From Pseudomonas brassicae (lineage in GTDB: Bacteria; Pseudomonadota; Gammaproteobacteria; Pseudomonadales; Pseudomonadaceae): a stretch of 44,505 nt of DNA. The stretch is taken from positions 1 through 44,505 of the forward strand of contig NZ_JAAHBU010000001.1 of NCBI RefSeq assembly GCF_010671725.1, written 5' to 3'. The notes under the pieces are model-generated. The model was not told the DNA's origin, did not search any database, and saw only the letters and a list, made by a program, of their open reading frames with translations. The translations under genes and the position numbers were made by a program. Shown here piece after piece: positions 10,183 to 18,296 of this stretch; within the stretch, counting starts at the first letter, position 1, and every line of letters starts with the position of its first letter.

Positions 10183-10237
10183 CTAAACGATCTAAAAAAT
10201 AAATTTAAAATTCCTTTTAGGAATTAGCTTATGCGCC
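10183..10237 (-). promoter_or_regulatory. AT-rich upstream block of the tauA paralogue
   Basis: This is the partner of 8987-9041, with the same length and 40 of 55 identical bases. The ends match best (CTA-A-GATCTAA and ATTAGCTTA-G-GCC); the middle differs and here contains AATTCC-TTTTA-GGAATT. It is probably the promoter/activator region for the second tauA. Confidence 0.5.
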
Positions 10238-10260
10238 GACAGCCTCAGGACAGAAATATT

Positions 10261-10274
10261 CGGAATATATTCCG
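10261..10274. promoter_or_regulatory. Perfect 14-base palindrome CGGAATATATTCCG
   Basis: A perfect dyad with no spacer, about 113 bases upstream of the start of the tauA paralogue and 216 upstream of the porin. The size and symmetry suit a dimeric regulator. The regulator is unknown. Confidence 0.45.
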
Positions 10275-10384
10275 TAATAATCTGAACAATTCATAAAATT
10301 GTCTTTTTTGATTTATAGGATTGTCATTATCCTGCGCACCAGGAACGGGGCCTTAGACCAAAGTCGTGAAATCAAAAGTTACGA

Positions 10385-10414
10385 TTGACTTGTCAGTCAC
10401 GCTTTGGTGCTAAT
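10385..10414 (+). promoter_or_regulatory. Candidate sigma-70 promoter for the porin
   Basis: TTGACT (10385-10390) and GCTAAT (10409-10414) with an 18-base spacer resemble -35 and -10 elements. A short dyad TGACT-N4-AGTCA (10386-10399) overlaps the -35 and could be an operator. It is a weak match judged by eye. Confidence 0.3.
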
Positions 10415-10489
10415 CGCCATTCGTCTTGGCGCGCAACGACAGATTCTGCCACTAGCGACATAAAAACTAGAAATCGAAAGGAGTGAAAC

Positions 10490-11827
10490 ATGTACAAGTC
10501 CACCTTGGCCCTGGCCGTGGCCGTTGGCGTTCTGGCCCAACAGGCAGGTGCTGCCGGTTTCGTAGAGGACAGCAAGCTGTCGCTCAGTTCCCGTACCATG
10601 TATTTCAACAACGATGAGCGTGAAACCGGTGGTTTCGACCAGCGCGAATCGGGCCAAGGCTTCAAGCTGGACTATCTGTCCGGCTTCACCGACGGCACTG
10701 TAGGTTTCGGCGTTGACGTGCAAGCGGTGTGGGGTATCCACCTGGACGGCGGCAAAGGCCACCGTCAGAACGCCAACAACTCGTTCTTCCCAAGCGATAC
10801 CGATGGTTCGGCTGTACATGACTGGGCGCGCATCGGCGGTAACGCCAAAGCACGCTTCTCCAAGACTGAAGCGCACTTCGGTAGCGCATTGGCACCTAAC
10901 CTGCCAATCCTGGTCTCCAACGACGGTCGTCTGCTGCCGCAAACGTTTGAAGGCGGCACCATCCAGTCGAAGGAAATCGACAACCTGACCCTCAACGGCG
11001 GCCAGCTGACCCACGCCATGGGCCGTGCTTCGAGCAACCGTACCGGCCTGTCGGTCAACGGCGCCAGCGCAGACAGCAACAAGTTCCAGTTTGCCGGTGG
11101 CGACTGGAAGGTCACCAAAGATCTGACCCTGCAGTACTACTACTCGAACCTGGAAGACTTCTACAAACAGCACTTCCTGGGCCTGGTACACGTCCTGCCA
11201 ATCGGTGAAGACCAATCGTTCAAGACCGACCTGCGCTACTTCGACAGCAGCAGCGACGGCAAGAACAGCAGCGGCGAAGCAGGTTATGGCTTCAACAACA
11301 ACGGCGGTTATGCCAAGCATGCTGGCGAGGTCGACAACAAGACCTGGAGCGCCATGTTCACGTACACCCTCGGCGGCCATGCAATCCTGCTGGGTCACCA
11401 ACAGGTGGGTGATGACGGTGGTTTCGTCTGGCTGAACCAAGGTTCGGTGCGTAATGGCAACGGCCGTCAGGAAGGCGCTGGTGGTGCCAGCTTCTACCTG
11501 TTCACCGACAGCATGATCAACCAGTTTGCCCGTGCCGGTGAGAACACCACCTTCGGTCAATACTCCTTCGACTTCGCCCGTGTGGGTGTTCCAGGCCTGA
11601 AGACCTCGATCGCCTACCTGCGTGGCGATGACGTGAAGAACCCTGTGGGTGGCGGTACCTACCACGAGTGGGAGCGCGATGCGCGTATCGACTACGTGAT
11701 CCAGCAAGGCACTCTCAAAGGCCTGGGCGCAAGCCTGCGTCACGGTTCCTACCGTGGCGAAGGTCAGAGCATCGGTGACCAGGACCAGACCCGCCTGATC
11801 TTCAACTACACCTACAGCTTCATGTAA
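10490..11827 (+). CDS. oprE: OprD-family outer-membrane porin, OprE-like
   Basis: A substrate-specific porin of 445 residues with signal peptide MYKSTLALAVAVGVLAQQAGA cleaved before AGFVEDSK. OprD-family features are FVEDSKLSLSSRTMYFNND near the mature N-terminus, a DLRYFDSSSDG strand and a C-terminal aromatic-rich strand (LIFNYTYSFM). AAAGGAG precedes the ATG. Its position between the tau and ssu genes, as in the OprE locus of P. putida, suggests a part in organosulfur or anion uptake, but the solute cannot be read from the sequence. It is a single-gene unit, closed by a strong terminator at 11843. Codons are markedly biased towards preferred ones, as in highly expressed porins. Confidence 0.9.
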   Translation: MYKSTLALAVAVGVLAQQAGAAGFVEDSKLSLSSRTMYFNNDERETGGFDQRESGQGFKLDYLSGFTDGTVGFGVDVQAVWGIHLDGGKGHRQNANNSFFPSDTDGSAVHDWARIGGNAKARFSKTEAHFGSALAPNLPILVSNDGRLLPQTFEGGTIQSKEIDNLTLNGGQLTHAMGRASSNRTGLSVNGASADSNKFQFAGGDWKVTKDLTLQYYYSNLEDFYKQHFLGLVHVLPIGEDQSFKTDLRYFDSSSDGKNSSGEAGYGFNNNGGYAKHAGEVDNKTWSAMFTYTLGGHAILLGHQQVGDDGGFVWLNQGSVRNGNGRQEGAGGASFYLFTDSMINQFARAGENTTFGQYSFDFARVGVPGLKTSIAYLRGDDVKNPVGGGTYHEWERDARIDYVIQQGTLKGLGASLRHGSYRGEGQSIGDQDQTRLIFNYTYSFM

Positions 11828-11842
11828 GTGTGATTGATGAAG

Positions 11843-11870
11843 AAGCCCCGCCTGGTGCGGGGCTTTTTTT
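11843..11870 (+). terminator. Rho-independent terminator after the porin
   Basis: A 9-bp stem AAGCCCCGC / GCGGGGCTT with a CTGGT loop is followed by a run of T (11864-11870), 15 bases after the porin stop. Confidence 0.93.
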
Positions 11871-11901
11871 CGTCTTGATTCTTATAGATCCAAAAATTAT
11901 A

Positions 11902-11919
11902 AATAAATCGATATTTATT
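11902..11919 (+). promoter_or_regulatory. AT-rich inverted repeat upstream of lsfA
   Basis: AATAAAT-CGAT-ATTTATT lies 67 bases before the lsfA start, inside a strongly AT-rich stretch (11880-11930) that stands out from the GC-rich genes. It is probably within the lsfA promoter region and a candidate regulator site. No clear -35/-10 pair is assigned. Confidence 0.4.
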
Positions 11920-11986
11920 CTTTTTAACCTTATGCACAGGCAGGCTACAGTTGAACCCATAAACCACCCAGCCAAGGAGCCGCACC

Positions 11987-12625
11987 ATGAGCCTCAGACT
12001 CGGCGACATCGCCCCCGATTTCGAACAGGATTCCAGTGCGGGCAAGATCCGCTTCCACGAGTGGCTGGGCGACAGCTGGGGCGTGCTGTTCTCGCACCCG
12101 GCCGACTTCACCCCGGTGTGCACCACCGAGCTGGGCTTTACCGCCAAGCTCAAGGAGCAGTTCGCCGAGCGCGGCGTCAAGGCCATTGCGCTGTCGGTCG
12201 ACCCGGTGGACTCGCACCACCGCTGGATCGACGACATCAACGAAACCCAGAACACCACCGTCAACTTCCCGATCCTGGCCGACGCCGATCGCAAGGTGTC
12301 GGACCTGTACGACCTGATCCACCCCAATGCCAGTGACACCCTCACCGTGCGTTCCTTGTTCGTGATCGACCCGAACAAGAAGATCCGCCTGACCATCACC
12401 TACCCCGCCAGCACCGGGCGCAACTTCCACGAGATCCTGCGGGTGATCGACTCGTTGCAGTTGACCGACAACCACAAGGTTGCCACCCCGGCCAACTGGC
12501 AGGACGGTGACGAGGTGGTGATCGTGCCGTCGCTCAAGGATGAGGAAGAGATCAAACGCCGCTTTCCGAAGGGTTATCGGGCGGTCAAGCCTTACCTGCG
12601 CCTGACCCCGCAGCCCAATCGCTGA
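11987..12625 (+). CDS. lsfA: 1-Cys peroxiredoxin LsfA
   Basis: A thiol peroxidase of the Prx6/1-Cys class, 212 residues, cytoplasmic. The peroxidatic Cys45 sits in HPADFTPVCTTELGF. No second resolving Cys is seen in the usual C-terminal place. The C-terminal arm with TPANW-DGDEVVIVPSL and FPKGYRAVKPYLRLTPQP is typical of this class. LsfA is known in Pseudomonas as a protein induced when sulfate is scarce. Here it lies directly before the ssu operon but is separated from it by a terminator and a promoter region, so it is a separate unit. AAGGAG precedes the ATG. It probably protects flavin monooxygenase reactions from peroxide. Confidence 0.94.
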   Translation: MSLRLGDIAPDFEQDSSAGKIRFHEWLGDSWGVLFSHPADFTPVCTTELGFTAKLKEQFAERGVKAIALSVDPVDSHHRWIDDINETQNTTVNFPILADADRKVSDLYDLIHPNASDTLTVRSLFVIDPNKKIRLTITYPASTGRNFHEILRVIDSLQLTDNHKVATPANWQDGDEVVIVPSLKDEEEIKRRFPKGYRAVKPYLRLTPQPNR

Positions 12626-12656
12626 ATAGTCTTGTTGTAGCCACACCAGGGTTTTG

Positions 12657-12681
12657 GGGCCGTTTCGACGGCCCTTTTTTT
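12657..12681 (+). terminator. Rho-independent terminator after lsfA
   Basis: GGGCCGT / ACGGCCC stem with a TTCG loop, followed by seven T, 31 bases after the lsfA stop. Confidence 0.93.
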
Positions 12682-12842
12682 ATTGGGTCGGTGCTTGCCA
12701 GCGAAACTCTTCATAGACAATAAAAGAATAAACAAATGAAAAAATATGATTTATCGGTATATGTGTCGAGCTGTTAAGGTCACTCCACTCCAGCGAGACC
12801 CGAACTCGCGGCCCTCTAGAACACGATCAAGGAAGTGCTCCA
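12682..12842 (+). promoter_or_regulatory. ssu operon upstream region with REP remnant
   Basis: This non-coding stretch begins with a half REP core (GCTTGCCAGCGAA, 12693-12705). It continues with an AT-rich tract (12710-12765) that probably carries the ssuE promoter and activator site. AAGGAAG lies upstream of the ssuE ATG. I could not assign a convincing -35/-10 or sigma-54 motif. Confidence 0.45.
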
Positions 12843-13436
12843 ATGCTGGTGGTTTCTCTCGGTGGTAGCCCAAGTTTGCGTTCACGCTCTGGCGTGCTGC
12901 TCGACCGTGCCAGGCACTGGCTGCACATCCAAGGCGTGGAAGTGGTGACCTTCCAGGTGCGCGATTTCCCTGCCGAAGACCTGCTGCATGCGCGCTTCGA
13001 CAGCCCCAAGGTGCAGCACTTCCTGCAACTGGTGGCCCAGGCCGACGGCCTGGTGGTGGCGACCCCGGTGTACAAGGCGTCGTTCGCCGGTGCCTTGAAG
13101 ACCCTGCTCGACCTGCTGCCCGAACGCGCCCTGGAACACAAGGTGGTACTGCCCATCGCCACCGGCGGCAGCATCGCCCACATGCTGGCGGTGGACTACG
13201 CGCTCAAGCCGGTGCTGTCGGCACTCAAGGCACAAGAGACCCTGCAAGGGATCTTCGCCGACGACAGCCAGATCGCCTACGGCGAAGGCAGCGCAGCGGC
13301 CCAGTTGGCCCCGGCGCTGGAACAGCGCCTGAACGAATCGCTGGAACAGTTTTACAGTGCCCTGGCGCGCCGCCCCAAACCGGTCGCCCCCGGCCTGCTC
13401 AATGAACGCCTGATCAGTGCGCGCTGGAGCATCTGA
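12843..13436 (+). CDS. ssuE: NADPH-dependent FMN reductase SsuE
   Basis: Flavodoxin-like reductase, 197 residues, that supplies FMNH2 to the monooxygenase SsuD. The N-terminal flavin-binding segment is [15 protein letters not shown]. The family core [23 protein letters not shown] and [21 protein letters not shown] is intact. It is the first gene of ssuEADCBF. It may also feed the NtaA/DszA-type monooxygenase at 2062, which lacks its own reductase in this window; that is an inference. Confidence 0.95.
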   Translation: MLVVSLGGSPSLRSRSGVLLDRARHWLHIQGVEVVTFQVRDFPAEDLLHARFDSPKVQHFLQLVAQADGLVVATPVYKASFAGALKTLLDLLPERALEHKVVLPIATGGSIAHMLAVDYALKPVLSALKAQETLQGIFADDSQIAYGEGSAAAQLAPALEQRLNESLEQFYSALARRPKPVAPGLLNERLISARWSI

Positions 13437-13532
13437 CCCGCATCACCGGCTTTACCGTCTTACCCCACCTTACTCGCCCGCCAACGGGCAAGCAGGTGCA
13501 GCCTGAACCCCCACAGCAAAAAGGAGAGCGCT

Positions 13533-14498
13533 ATGCGCACTGTCGTTTTGCGTCGCGGTCTGGTCGCTCTGTTTGCTGCGGCTGTGTCCTTCGGCGCCAT
13601 CACTCAAGCCCAGGCTGAAAGCCTGCGCATCGGTTACCAGAAATACGGCACGCTGGTGCTGCTCAAGGCCAAGGGCTCGCTGGAAAAACGCCTGGCCGCC
13701 CAAGGTGTGCAGGTGCAGTGGACCGAATTCCCCGGTGGCCCTCAGTTGCTCGAAGGGCTCAACGTGGGCTCCATCGACTTTGGCGTGACCGGCGAAACCC
13801 CACCGGTGTTTGCCCAGGCCGCCGGCGCCGACCTGCTCTACGTCGCCTATGAGCCACCGGCGCCGACCAGCGAGGCGATCCTGGTGCCCAAGGGCTCGTC
13901 GATCCAGTCGGTAAAAGAACTCAAAGGCAAGAAAGTCGCCCTCAACAAGGGCTCCAACGTGCACTACCTGCTGGTACGCGCGCTGGAAGACGCCGGCCTC
14001 AAGTACACCGACATCACCCCGGTATTCCTGCCGCCGGCCGATGCCCGCGCCGCGTTCGAGCGCGGCAGCGTCGACGCCTGGGTCATCTGGGACCCGTACC
14101 AGGCGGCCGCCGAGCAGCAGTTGCAGGCACGCACCCTGCGTGACGGCAAGGGCATCGTCGACAACCACCAGTTCTACCTGGCCACCAAACCCTACGCACA
14201 ACAGCACCCCGAAGTGATCAGCGCGCTGGTCGAGGAAGTGCGCGCGGTGGGCGAGTGGTCGCAGGCCAACCCGCAGGAGGTCACCGACCAGGTTGCACCG
14301 CTGCTGGGCCTGCCGGCCGACATCACCCTGACGTCGGTGAAACGCCAGGGCTACGGCGCGCACTTCCTGACCCCGGAAGTGGTCGCCGCGCAGCAGAAGA
14401 TTGCCGACACCTTTCACACCCTGAAGCTGATTCCCAAACCGTTGAGCATCAAGGATGTGATCTGGACGCCACCGGCCAAGGTCGCTACCGCGCCTTGA
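13533..14498 (+). CDS. ssuA: Aliphatic sulfonate-binding protein SsuA
   Basis: Periplasmic binding protein of 321 residues with a signal peptide ending in ITQAQA before ESLRIGYQKYG. Characteristic segments are WTEFPGGPQLLEGLNVGSID, VTGETPPVFAQAAGADLLYV and PADARAAFERGSVDAWVIWD. AAAAAGGAGAG precedes the ATG. It delivers alkanesulfonates to SsuC/SsuB. It is a full-length homologue of the frameshifted SsuA-like protein at 4441, so the window holds two SsuA-type and two TauA-type proteins. Confidence 0.95.
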   Translation: MRTVVLRRGLVALFAAAVSFGAITQAQAESLRIGYQKYGTLVLLKAKGSLEKRLAAQGVQVQWTEFPGGPQLLEGLNVGSIDFGVTGETPPVFAQAAGADLLYVAYEPPAPTSEAILVPKGSSIQSVKELKGKKVALNKGSNVHYLLVRALEDAGLKYTDITPVFLPPADARAAFERGSVDAWVIWDPYQAAAEQQLQARTLRDGKGIVDNHQFYLATKPYAQQHPEVISALVEEVRAVGEWSQANPQEVTDQVAPLLGLPADITLTSVKRQGYGAHFLTPEVVAAQQKIADTFHTLKLIPKPLSIKDVIWTPPAKVATAP

Positions 14499-14557
14499 CT
14501 ATTTGCCCGCGCCGGGGCGCCGCCCCGGTTTTGCGCCACCCTTAGGAGACAACTCCG

Positions 14558-15706
14558 ATGAGCCTGAACGTTTTCTGGTTTCTTCCGACCCATGGCGACG
14601 GCCATTACCTTGGCACCGCCGAGGGCGCCCGCGCTGTCGACCATGGCTACCTGCAGCAAATCGCCCAGGCCGCCGACCGCCTCGGTTTCGGCGGTGTGCT
14701 GATCCCCACCGGGCGCTCCTGCGAAGACTCCTGGCTGGTGGCCGCCTCGCTGATCCCGGTCACCCAGCGCCTGAAGTTCCTGGTGGCGTTGCGCCCGGGG
14801 ATCATCTCGCCGACCGTGGCCGCGCGTCAGGCCGCCACCCTCGACCGCCTGTCCAACGGCCGCGCGCTGTTCAACCTGGTGACCGGTGGCGACCCCGAGG
14901 AACTGTCCGGTGACGGCCTGTTCCTCAGCCACGAAGAGCGCTACCAGGCCTCGGTGGAATTCACCCGCATCTGGCGCCGCGTGCTGGAAGGCGAAACCGT
15001 CGATTACGACGGCCAGCACATCCAGGTCAAGGGCGCCAAGCTGCTCTACCCGCCGGTGCAACAGCCGCGCCCGCCGTTGTACTTCGGCGGCTCCTCGGAA
15101 GCCGCGCAAGACCTGGCCGCCGAGCAGGTCGAGCTGTACCTGACCTGGGGCGAGCCACCGGCCGCCGTGGCCGAGAAGATCGCGCAGGTGCGTGCCAAGG
15201 CCGCCAAGCAGGGCCGTACGGTGCGCTTCGGCATCCGCCTGCACGTGATCGTGCGTGAAACCAATGCCGAGGCCTGGCAAGCCGCCGAACGCCTGATCTC
15301 GCACCTGGACGACGACACCATTGCGCGTGCCCAGGCCTCGCTGGCGCGTTTCGACTCGGTCGGCCAGCAGCGCATGGCGGCACTGCACGGCGGCAACCGC
15401 GACAACCTGGAAGTCAGCCCCAACCTGTGGGCCGGCGTAGGCCTGGTGCGGGGTGGGGCCGGCACGGCACTGGTCGGCGATGGCCCGACTGTTGCCGCGC
15501 GGGTCAAGGAATACGCGGACCTGGGCATCGATACCTTCATCTTCTCCGGTTACCCCCACCTGGAAGAGTCGTACCGGGTGGCCGAGTTGCTGTTCCCGCA
15601 CCTGGATATCCAGCGCCCTGAAGTACCGACCGGCGCCAACTACGTCAGCCCGTTCGGCGAAATGGTCGCCAACGACATCCTGCCCAAAGCTGCGGCCAAG
15701 GCGTGA
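14558..15706 (+). CDS. ssuD: Alkanesulfonate monooxygenase SsuD
   Basis: FMNH2-dependent monooxygenase of 382 residues that converts alkanesulfonates to aldehyde and sulfite. The sequence matches the SsuD pattern from the start ([19 protein letters not shown]). It carries Cys55 in GRSCEDSW, the [26 protein letters not shown] phosphate/flavin region, and HVIVRET followed by the mobile loop region. TAGGAGA lies before the ATG. It has the length of the family and no disruption. SsuE, encoded upstream, supplies the reduced flavin. Confidence 0.96.
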   Translation: MSLNVFWFLPTHGDGHYLGTAEGARAVDHGYLQQIAQAADRLGFGGVLIPTGRSCEDSWLVAASLIPVTQRLKFLVALRPGIISPTVAARQAATLDRLSNGRALFNLVTGGDPEELSGDGLFLSHEERYQASVEFTRIWRRVLEGETVDYDGQHIQVKGAKLLYPPVQQPRPPLYFGGSSEAAQDLAAEQVELYLTWGEPPAAVAEKIAQVRAKAAKQGRTVRFGIRLHVIVRETNAEAWQAAERLISHLDDDTIARAQASLARFDSVGQQRMAALHGGNRDNLEVSPNLWAGVGLVRGGAGTALVGDGPTVAARVKEYADLGIDTFIFSGYPHLEESYRVAELLFPHLDIQRPEVPTGANYVSPFGEMVANDILPKAAAKA

Positions 15707-15716
15707 GGATCGAATC

Positions 15717-16511
15717 ATGAGTCGATCCTCCATCCCCTTGTCGCAACGCCTGGCGCCGTGGGCCCTGCCAGTGCTGCTGCTGGCCGTGTGGCAGTTGGCG
15801 GTAAGCGCCGGCTGGCTGTCGACGCGCATCCTGCCGGCGCCGAGCGCGGTGTTCAGCGCTGGTGTCGAGCTGGTGCGCAGCGGCGAAATCTGGACCCATC
15901 TGGCCATCAGTGGCTGGCGCGCCGCGCTCGGTTTTGTCATCGGCGGCAGCATCGGCCTGGCACTGGGCTTTATCACCGGCCTGTCGAAATGGGGCGAACG
16001 CCTGCTCGACAGTTCGGTGCAGATGATCCGCAACGTGCCGCACCTGGCGCTGATCCCGCTGGTGATCCTGTGGTTCGGTATCGACGAGTCGGCGAAGATC
16101 TTCCTGGTGGCGCTGGGCACCCTGTTCCCGATCTACCTCAACACCTACCACGGCATCCGCAACGTCGACCCGGCGCTGGTGGAAATGGCCCGCAGCTATG
16201 GCCTGAGCGGCTTTGCGCTGTTCCGTCAGGTGATCCTGCCGGGGGCGCTGCCCTCGATCCTGGTGGGGGTGCGTTTTGCCCTGGGCTTCATGTGGTTGAC
16301 GCTGATCGTGGCCGAGACCATTTCGGCCAACGCCGGTATCGGCTACCTGGCGATGAACGCGCGGGAGTTCCTGCAAACCGACGTGGTGGTACTGGCGATC
16401 GTGCTGTACGCCGTGCTCGGCAAGCTTGCCGACCTCGCGGCCCGCGGCCTTGAACGGGTGTGGCTGCGCTGGCACCCGGCTTATCAGGTAGTCAAAGGAG
16501 ACGGCGCATGA
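15717..16511 (+). CDS. ssuC: Sulfonate ABC transporter permease SsuC
   Basis: Inner-membrane permease, 264 residues, with about six hydrophobic spans beginning at [17 protein letters not shown]. The EAA loop is [20 protein letters not shown] followed by [12 protein letters not shown] 15717 is chosen because GAGGAT lies just upstream and the product starts [12 protein letters not shown]. Longer upstream starts would overlap ssuD. The stop overlaps the ssuB start (ATGA). Confidence 0.95.
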   Translation: MSRSSIPLSQRLAPWALPVLLLAVWQLAVSAGWLSTRILPAPSAVFSAGVELVRSGEIWTHLAISGWRAALGFVIGGSIGLALGFITGLSKWGERLLDSSVQMIRNVPHLALIPLVILWFGIDESAKIFLVALGTLFPIYLNTYHGIRNVDPALVEMARSYGLSGFALFRQVILPGALPSILVGVRFALGFMWLTLIVAETISANAGIGYLAMNAREFLQTDVVVLAIVLYAVLGKLADLAARGLERVWLRWHPAYQVVKGDGA

Positions 16512-17320
16512 CCGTACTCAAGGAACAACCGCCACGGCTGCTGCGCGGAATACCGCTGGCCGTGCACACGCTGCAAAAGACCTTTGGCCAACGTCAGGTG
16601 TTGCGCGATATCGATCTGCACATCCCGGCGGGCCAGTTCGTCGCCATCGTCGGCCGTAGCGGCTGCGGCAAGAGCACCTTGCTGCGCCTGCTGGCCGGCC
16701 TCGACCAGCCCAGCGGCGGTGAGCTGCGGGCCGGTTCCGCGGCGCTGAGCGATGCCCGCGAAGACACCCGCCTGATGTTCCAGGAGGCGCGCCTGCTGCC
16801 CTGGAAGAAGGTCATCGACAACGTCGGCCTGGGGCTCACCGGCAACTGGCGCGAGCGTGCCTTGCAGGCGCTGGAGGCGGTGGGCCTGGCCGACCGTGCC
16901 AATGAATGGCCGGCGGCGTTGTCCGGTGGCCAGAAGCAGCGTGTGGCCCTGGCCCGTGCGCTGATTCACCAGCCACGCCTGTTGCTGCTGGATGAGCCAC
17001 TGGGCGCGCTGGATGCGCTGACGCGCATCGAGATGCAGCAACTGATCGAGAACCTGTGGCGCAAGCATGGCTTCACCGTGTTGCTGGTGACCCATGACGT
17101 CAGCGAAGCGGTGGCGGTGGCCGATCGGGTAATCCTGATCGAGGACGGCGAGATCGGCCTGGACCTGCTGGTCGACCTGCCACGCCCGCGTGCGCGCGGC
17201 TCACACCGCCTGGCGGCACTGGAAACCGAAGTATTGAACCGAGTCCTGTCGGTACCGGGCACGCCGCCCGAGCCCGAGCCTGTAGCACCTTTGCCTACGC
17301 AACTGCGTTGGGCCCACTGA
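16508..17320 (+). CDS. ssuB: Sulfonate ABC transporter ATPase SsuB
   Basis: ATPase subunit of 270 residues. Walker A is [13 protein letters not shown], the signature [15 protein letters not shown], Walker [13 protein letters not shown] and the switch His in [16 protein letters not shown] precedes the ATG at 16508, which overlaps the ssuC stop. The shorter core and the Pro/Glu-rich tail ([13 protein letters not shown]) fit Pseudomonas SsuB. It energises uptake through SsuC. Confidence 0.95.
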   Translation: MTVLKEQPPRLLRGIPLAVHTLQKTFGQRQVLRDIDLHIPAGQFVAIVGRSGCGKSTLLRLLAGLDQPSGGELRAGSAALSDAREDTRLMFQEARLLPWKKVIDNVGLGLTGNWRERALQALEAVGLADRANEWPAALSGGQKQRVALARALIHQPRLLLLDEPLGALDALTRIEMQQLIENLWRKHGFTVLLVTHDVSEAVAVADRVILIEDGEIGLDLLVDLPRPRARGSHRLAALETEVLNRVLSVPGTPPEPEPVAPLPTQLRWAH

Positions 17321-17348
17321 TCTTTAGCCTCTACAAGGAAACCTGCAG

Positions 17349-17564
17349 ATGACCATCAAAGCGATCAACGTACGCAACCAGTTCAAAGGCACCGTGAAAG
17401 AAATCCTGGAAGGCCCGGTATTGTCGGAAATCGATGTGCAGACCGCTTCGGGCATCGTCACCTCGGTGATCACCACCCGTTCGGTCAAGGAGCTGGAGCT
17501 GACCATCGGCAGTGAAGTGATTGCCTTCGTGAAATCGACCGAAGTGTCCATCGCCAAGCTCTGA
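17349..17564 (+). CDS. ssuF: SsuF, single TOBE/Mop-domain molybdopterin-binding-like protein
   Basis: A 71-residue protein made of one TOBE (molbindin) domain: AINVRNQFKGTVKEILEGPV, then SEIDVQTASGIVTSVITTRS and LELTIGSEVIAFVKSTEVSI. Such molbindins bind molybdate or a related oxyanion as oligomers. In Pseudomonas, ssuF closes the ssu operon and is reported to be needed for organosulfur use, but its biochemical job is not clear. It lies 28 bases after ssuB with AAGGAAA before the ATG. Confidence 0.92.
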   Translation: MTIKAINVRNQFKGTVKEILEGPVLSEIDVQTASGIVTSVITTRSVKELELTIGSEVIAFVKSTEVSIAKL

Positions 17565-17579
17565 AACCCCTGGCAAGGC

Positions 17580-17661
17580 TTCGCTGGCAAGCCAGCTCCC
17601 ACAGGCTAATCACTGATCTTCAGAGCAGTGGGGTACCTGTGGGAGCTGGCTTGCCAGCGAA
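17580..17661. repeat. REP-like inverted pair after ssuF
   Basis: Arms 17580-17605 and 17636-17661 are reverse complements (26 bases) with a 30-base spacer. They sit between the convergent ends of ssuF and the tetR gene. They may act as a bidirectional transcription end or protect the mRNA 3' end. Confidence 0.85.
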
Positions 17662-17668
17662 AGGGCCG

Positions 17669-18295
17669 TCAGCGTTTAGGCAAGAATGGCGGCAGGTACA
17701 ACCCCAGATACGCATCGAACACCCGCATCCCTTCCTCCGCCATGCGCGGCGTGATCTGCCCATGCAGCTGCACCGAACGCGCATACACGCGGTCGCCCAG
17801 CTCCATTGCCAGGGCAAACACATCCACATCGTCCGGCAGCACCGGCAACTGGAAATGCTCGGCAAACAGCTTGTGCATCAGCGCGCCCAGCTCGATATCG
17901 TGCTGACGGTCGGCCTGCGTCACCTCACTCAGCCCATGCTGCGCCAGGATCAGCTGGCGCGCCGCCGCATCCTGGTTGTAGATGCTCAGCATGCGCTGCT
18001 CCACCAGCCGCGACAGGTCGCGCCAGTGCTGCAGGCTGCCCGGCTCGATCGGCGCCTGGATGCAGGCGCGAAACGCGCTGTGCACATCTGCAGTCAGGGC
18101 TTCGAGCAACGCCGGTACACTGGCGAAGAAGTGATACACCGACGACGGCGGGATCTGCGCACGCTCGGCGACGCTGTAGATCGACAGGCTGGCCACGCCT
18201 TCGCTGGCCAGCAGCGCGCGGGCGGCCTGCAGGATCGAATCGATCCGCGCCTGGCTGGCCGCGCGCGGTTTGCGGGGTGGGGCGGTACGCGTCAT
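17669..18295 (-). CDS. TetR-family transcriptional regulator
   Basis: A one-component repressor-type regulator of 208 residues from ATG 18295. The N-terminal basic part (TRTAPPRKPRAAS) is followed by the TetR helix-turn-helix at about residues 20-65 (ILQAARALLASEGVASLSIY, then VAERAQIPPSSVYHFFASV). The C-terminal ligand domain is specific to this group and gives no clue to the inducer. The ATG follows the gshA stop after a single base, so translation is probably coupled and the regulator is made with glutamate-cysteine ligase. Its target could be gshA, ssu or something distant; none can be named from the sequence. Confidence 0.88.
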   Translation of the reverse strand: MTRTAPPRKPRAASQARIDSILQAARALLASEGVASLSIYSVAERAQIPPSSVYHFFASVPALLEALTADVHSAFRACIQAPIEPGSLQHWRDLSRLVEQRMLSIYNQDAAARQLILAQHGLSEVTQADRQHDIELGALMHKLFAEHFQLPVLPDDVDVFALAMELGDRVYARSVQLHGQITPRMAEEGMRVFDAYLGLYLPPFLPKR

Positions 18296-18296
18296 G

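Larger units (their letters stand above)
10149..10489. promoter_or_regulatory. Divergent regulatory region between tauA paralogue and oprE-like porin
   Basis: This 341-base gap has no gene. It holds the 55-base block shared with the tauA promoter (10183-10237), which contains the inverted repeat AATTCC-N5-GGAATT (10209-10225). It also holds a perfect 14-base palindrome at 10261-10274 and a candidate porin promoter at 10385-10414. AAAGGAG precedes the porin ATG. Confidence 0.6.

Noticed and set aside
12682-12842. Sigma-54 promoter for the ssu operon
   Set aside because: I looked for GG-N10-GC in a TGGCAC/TTGC context and found none.
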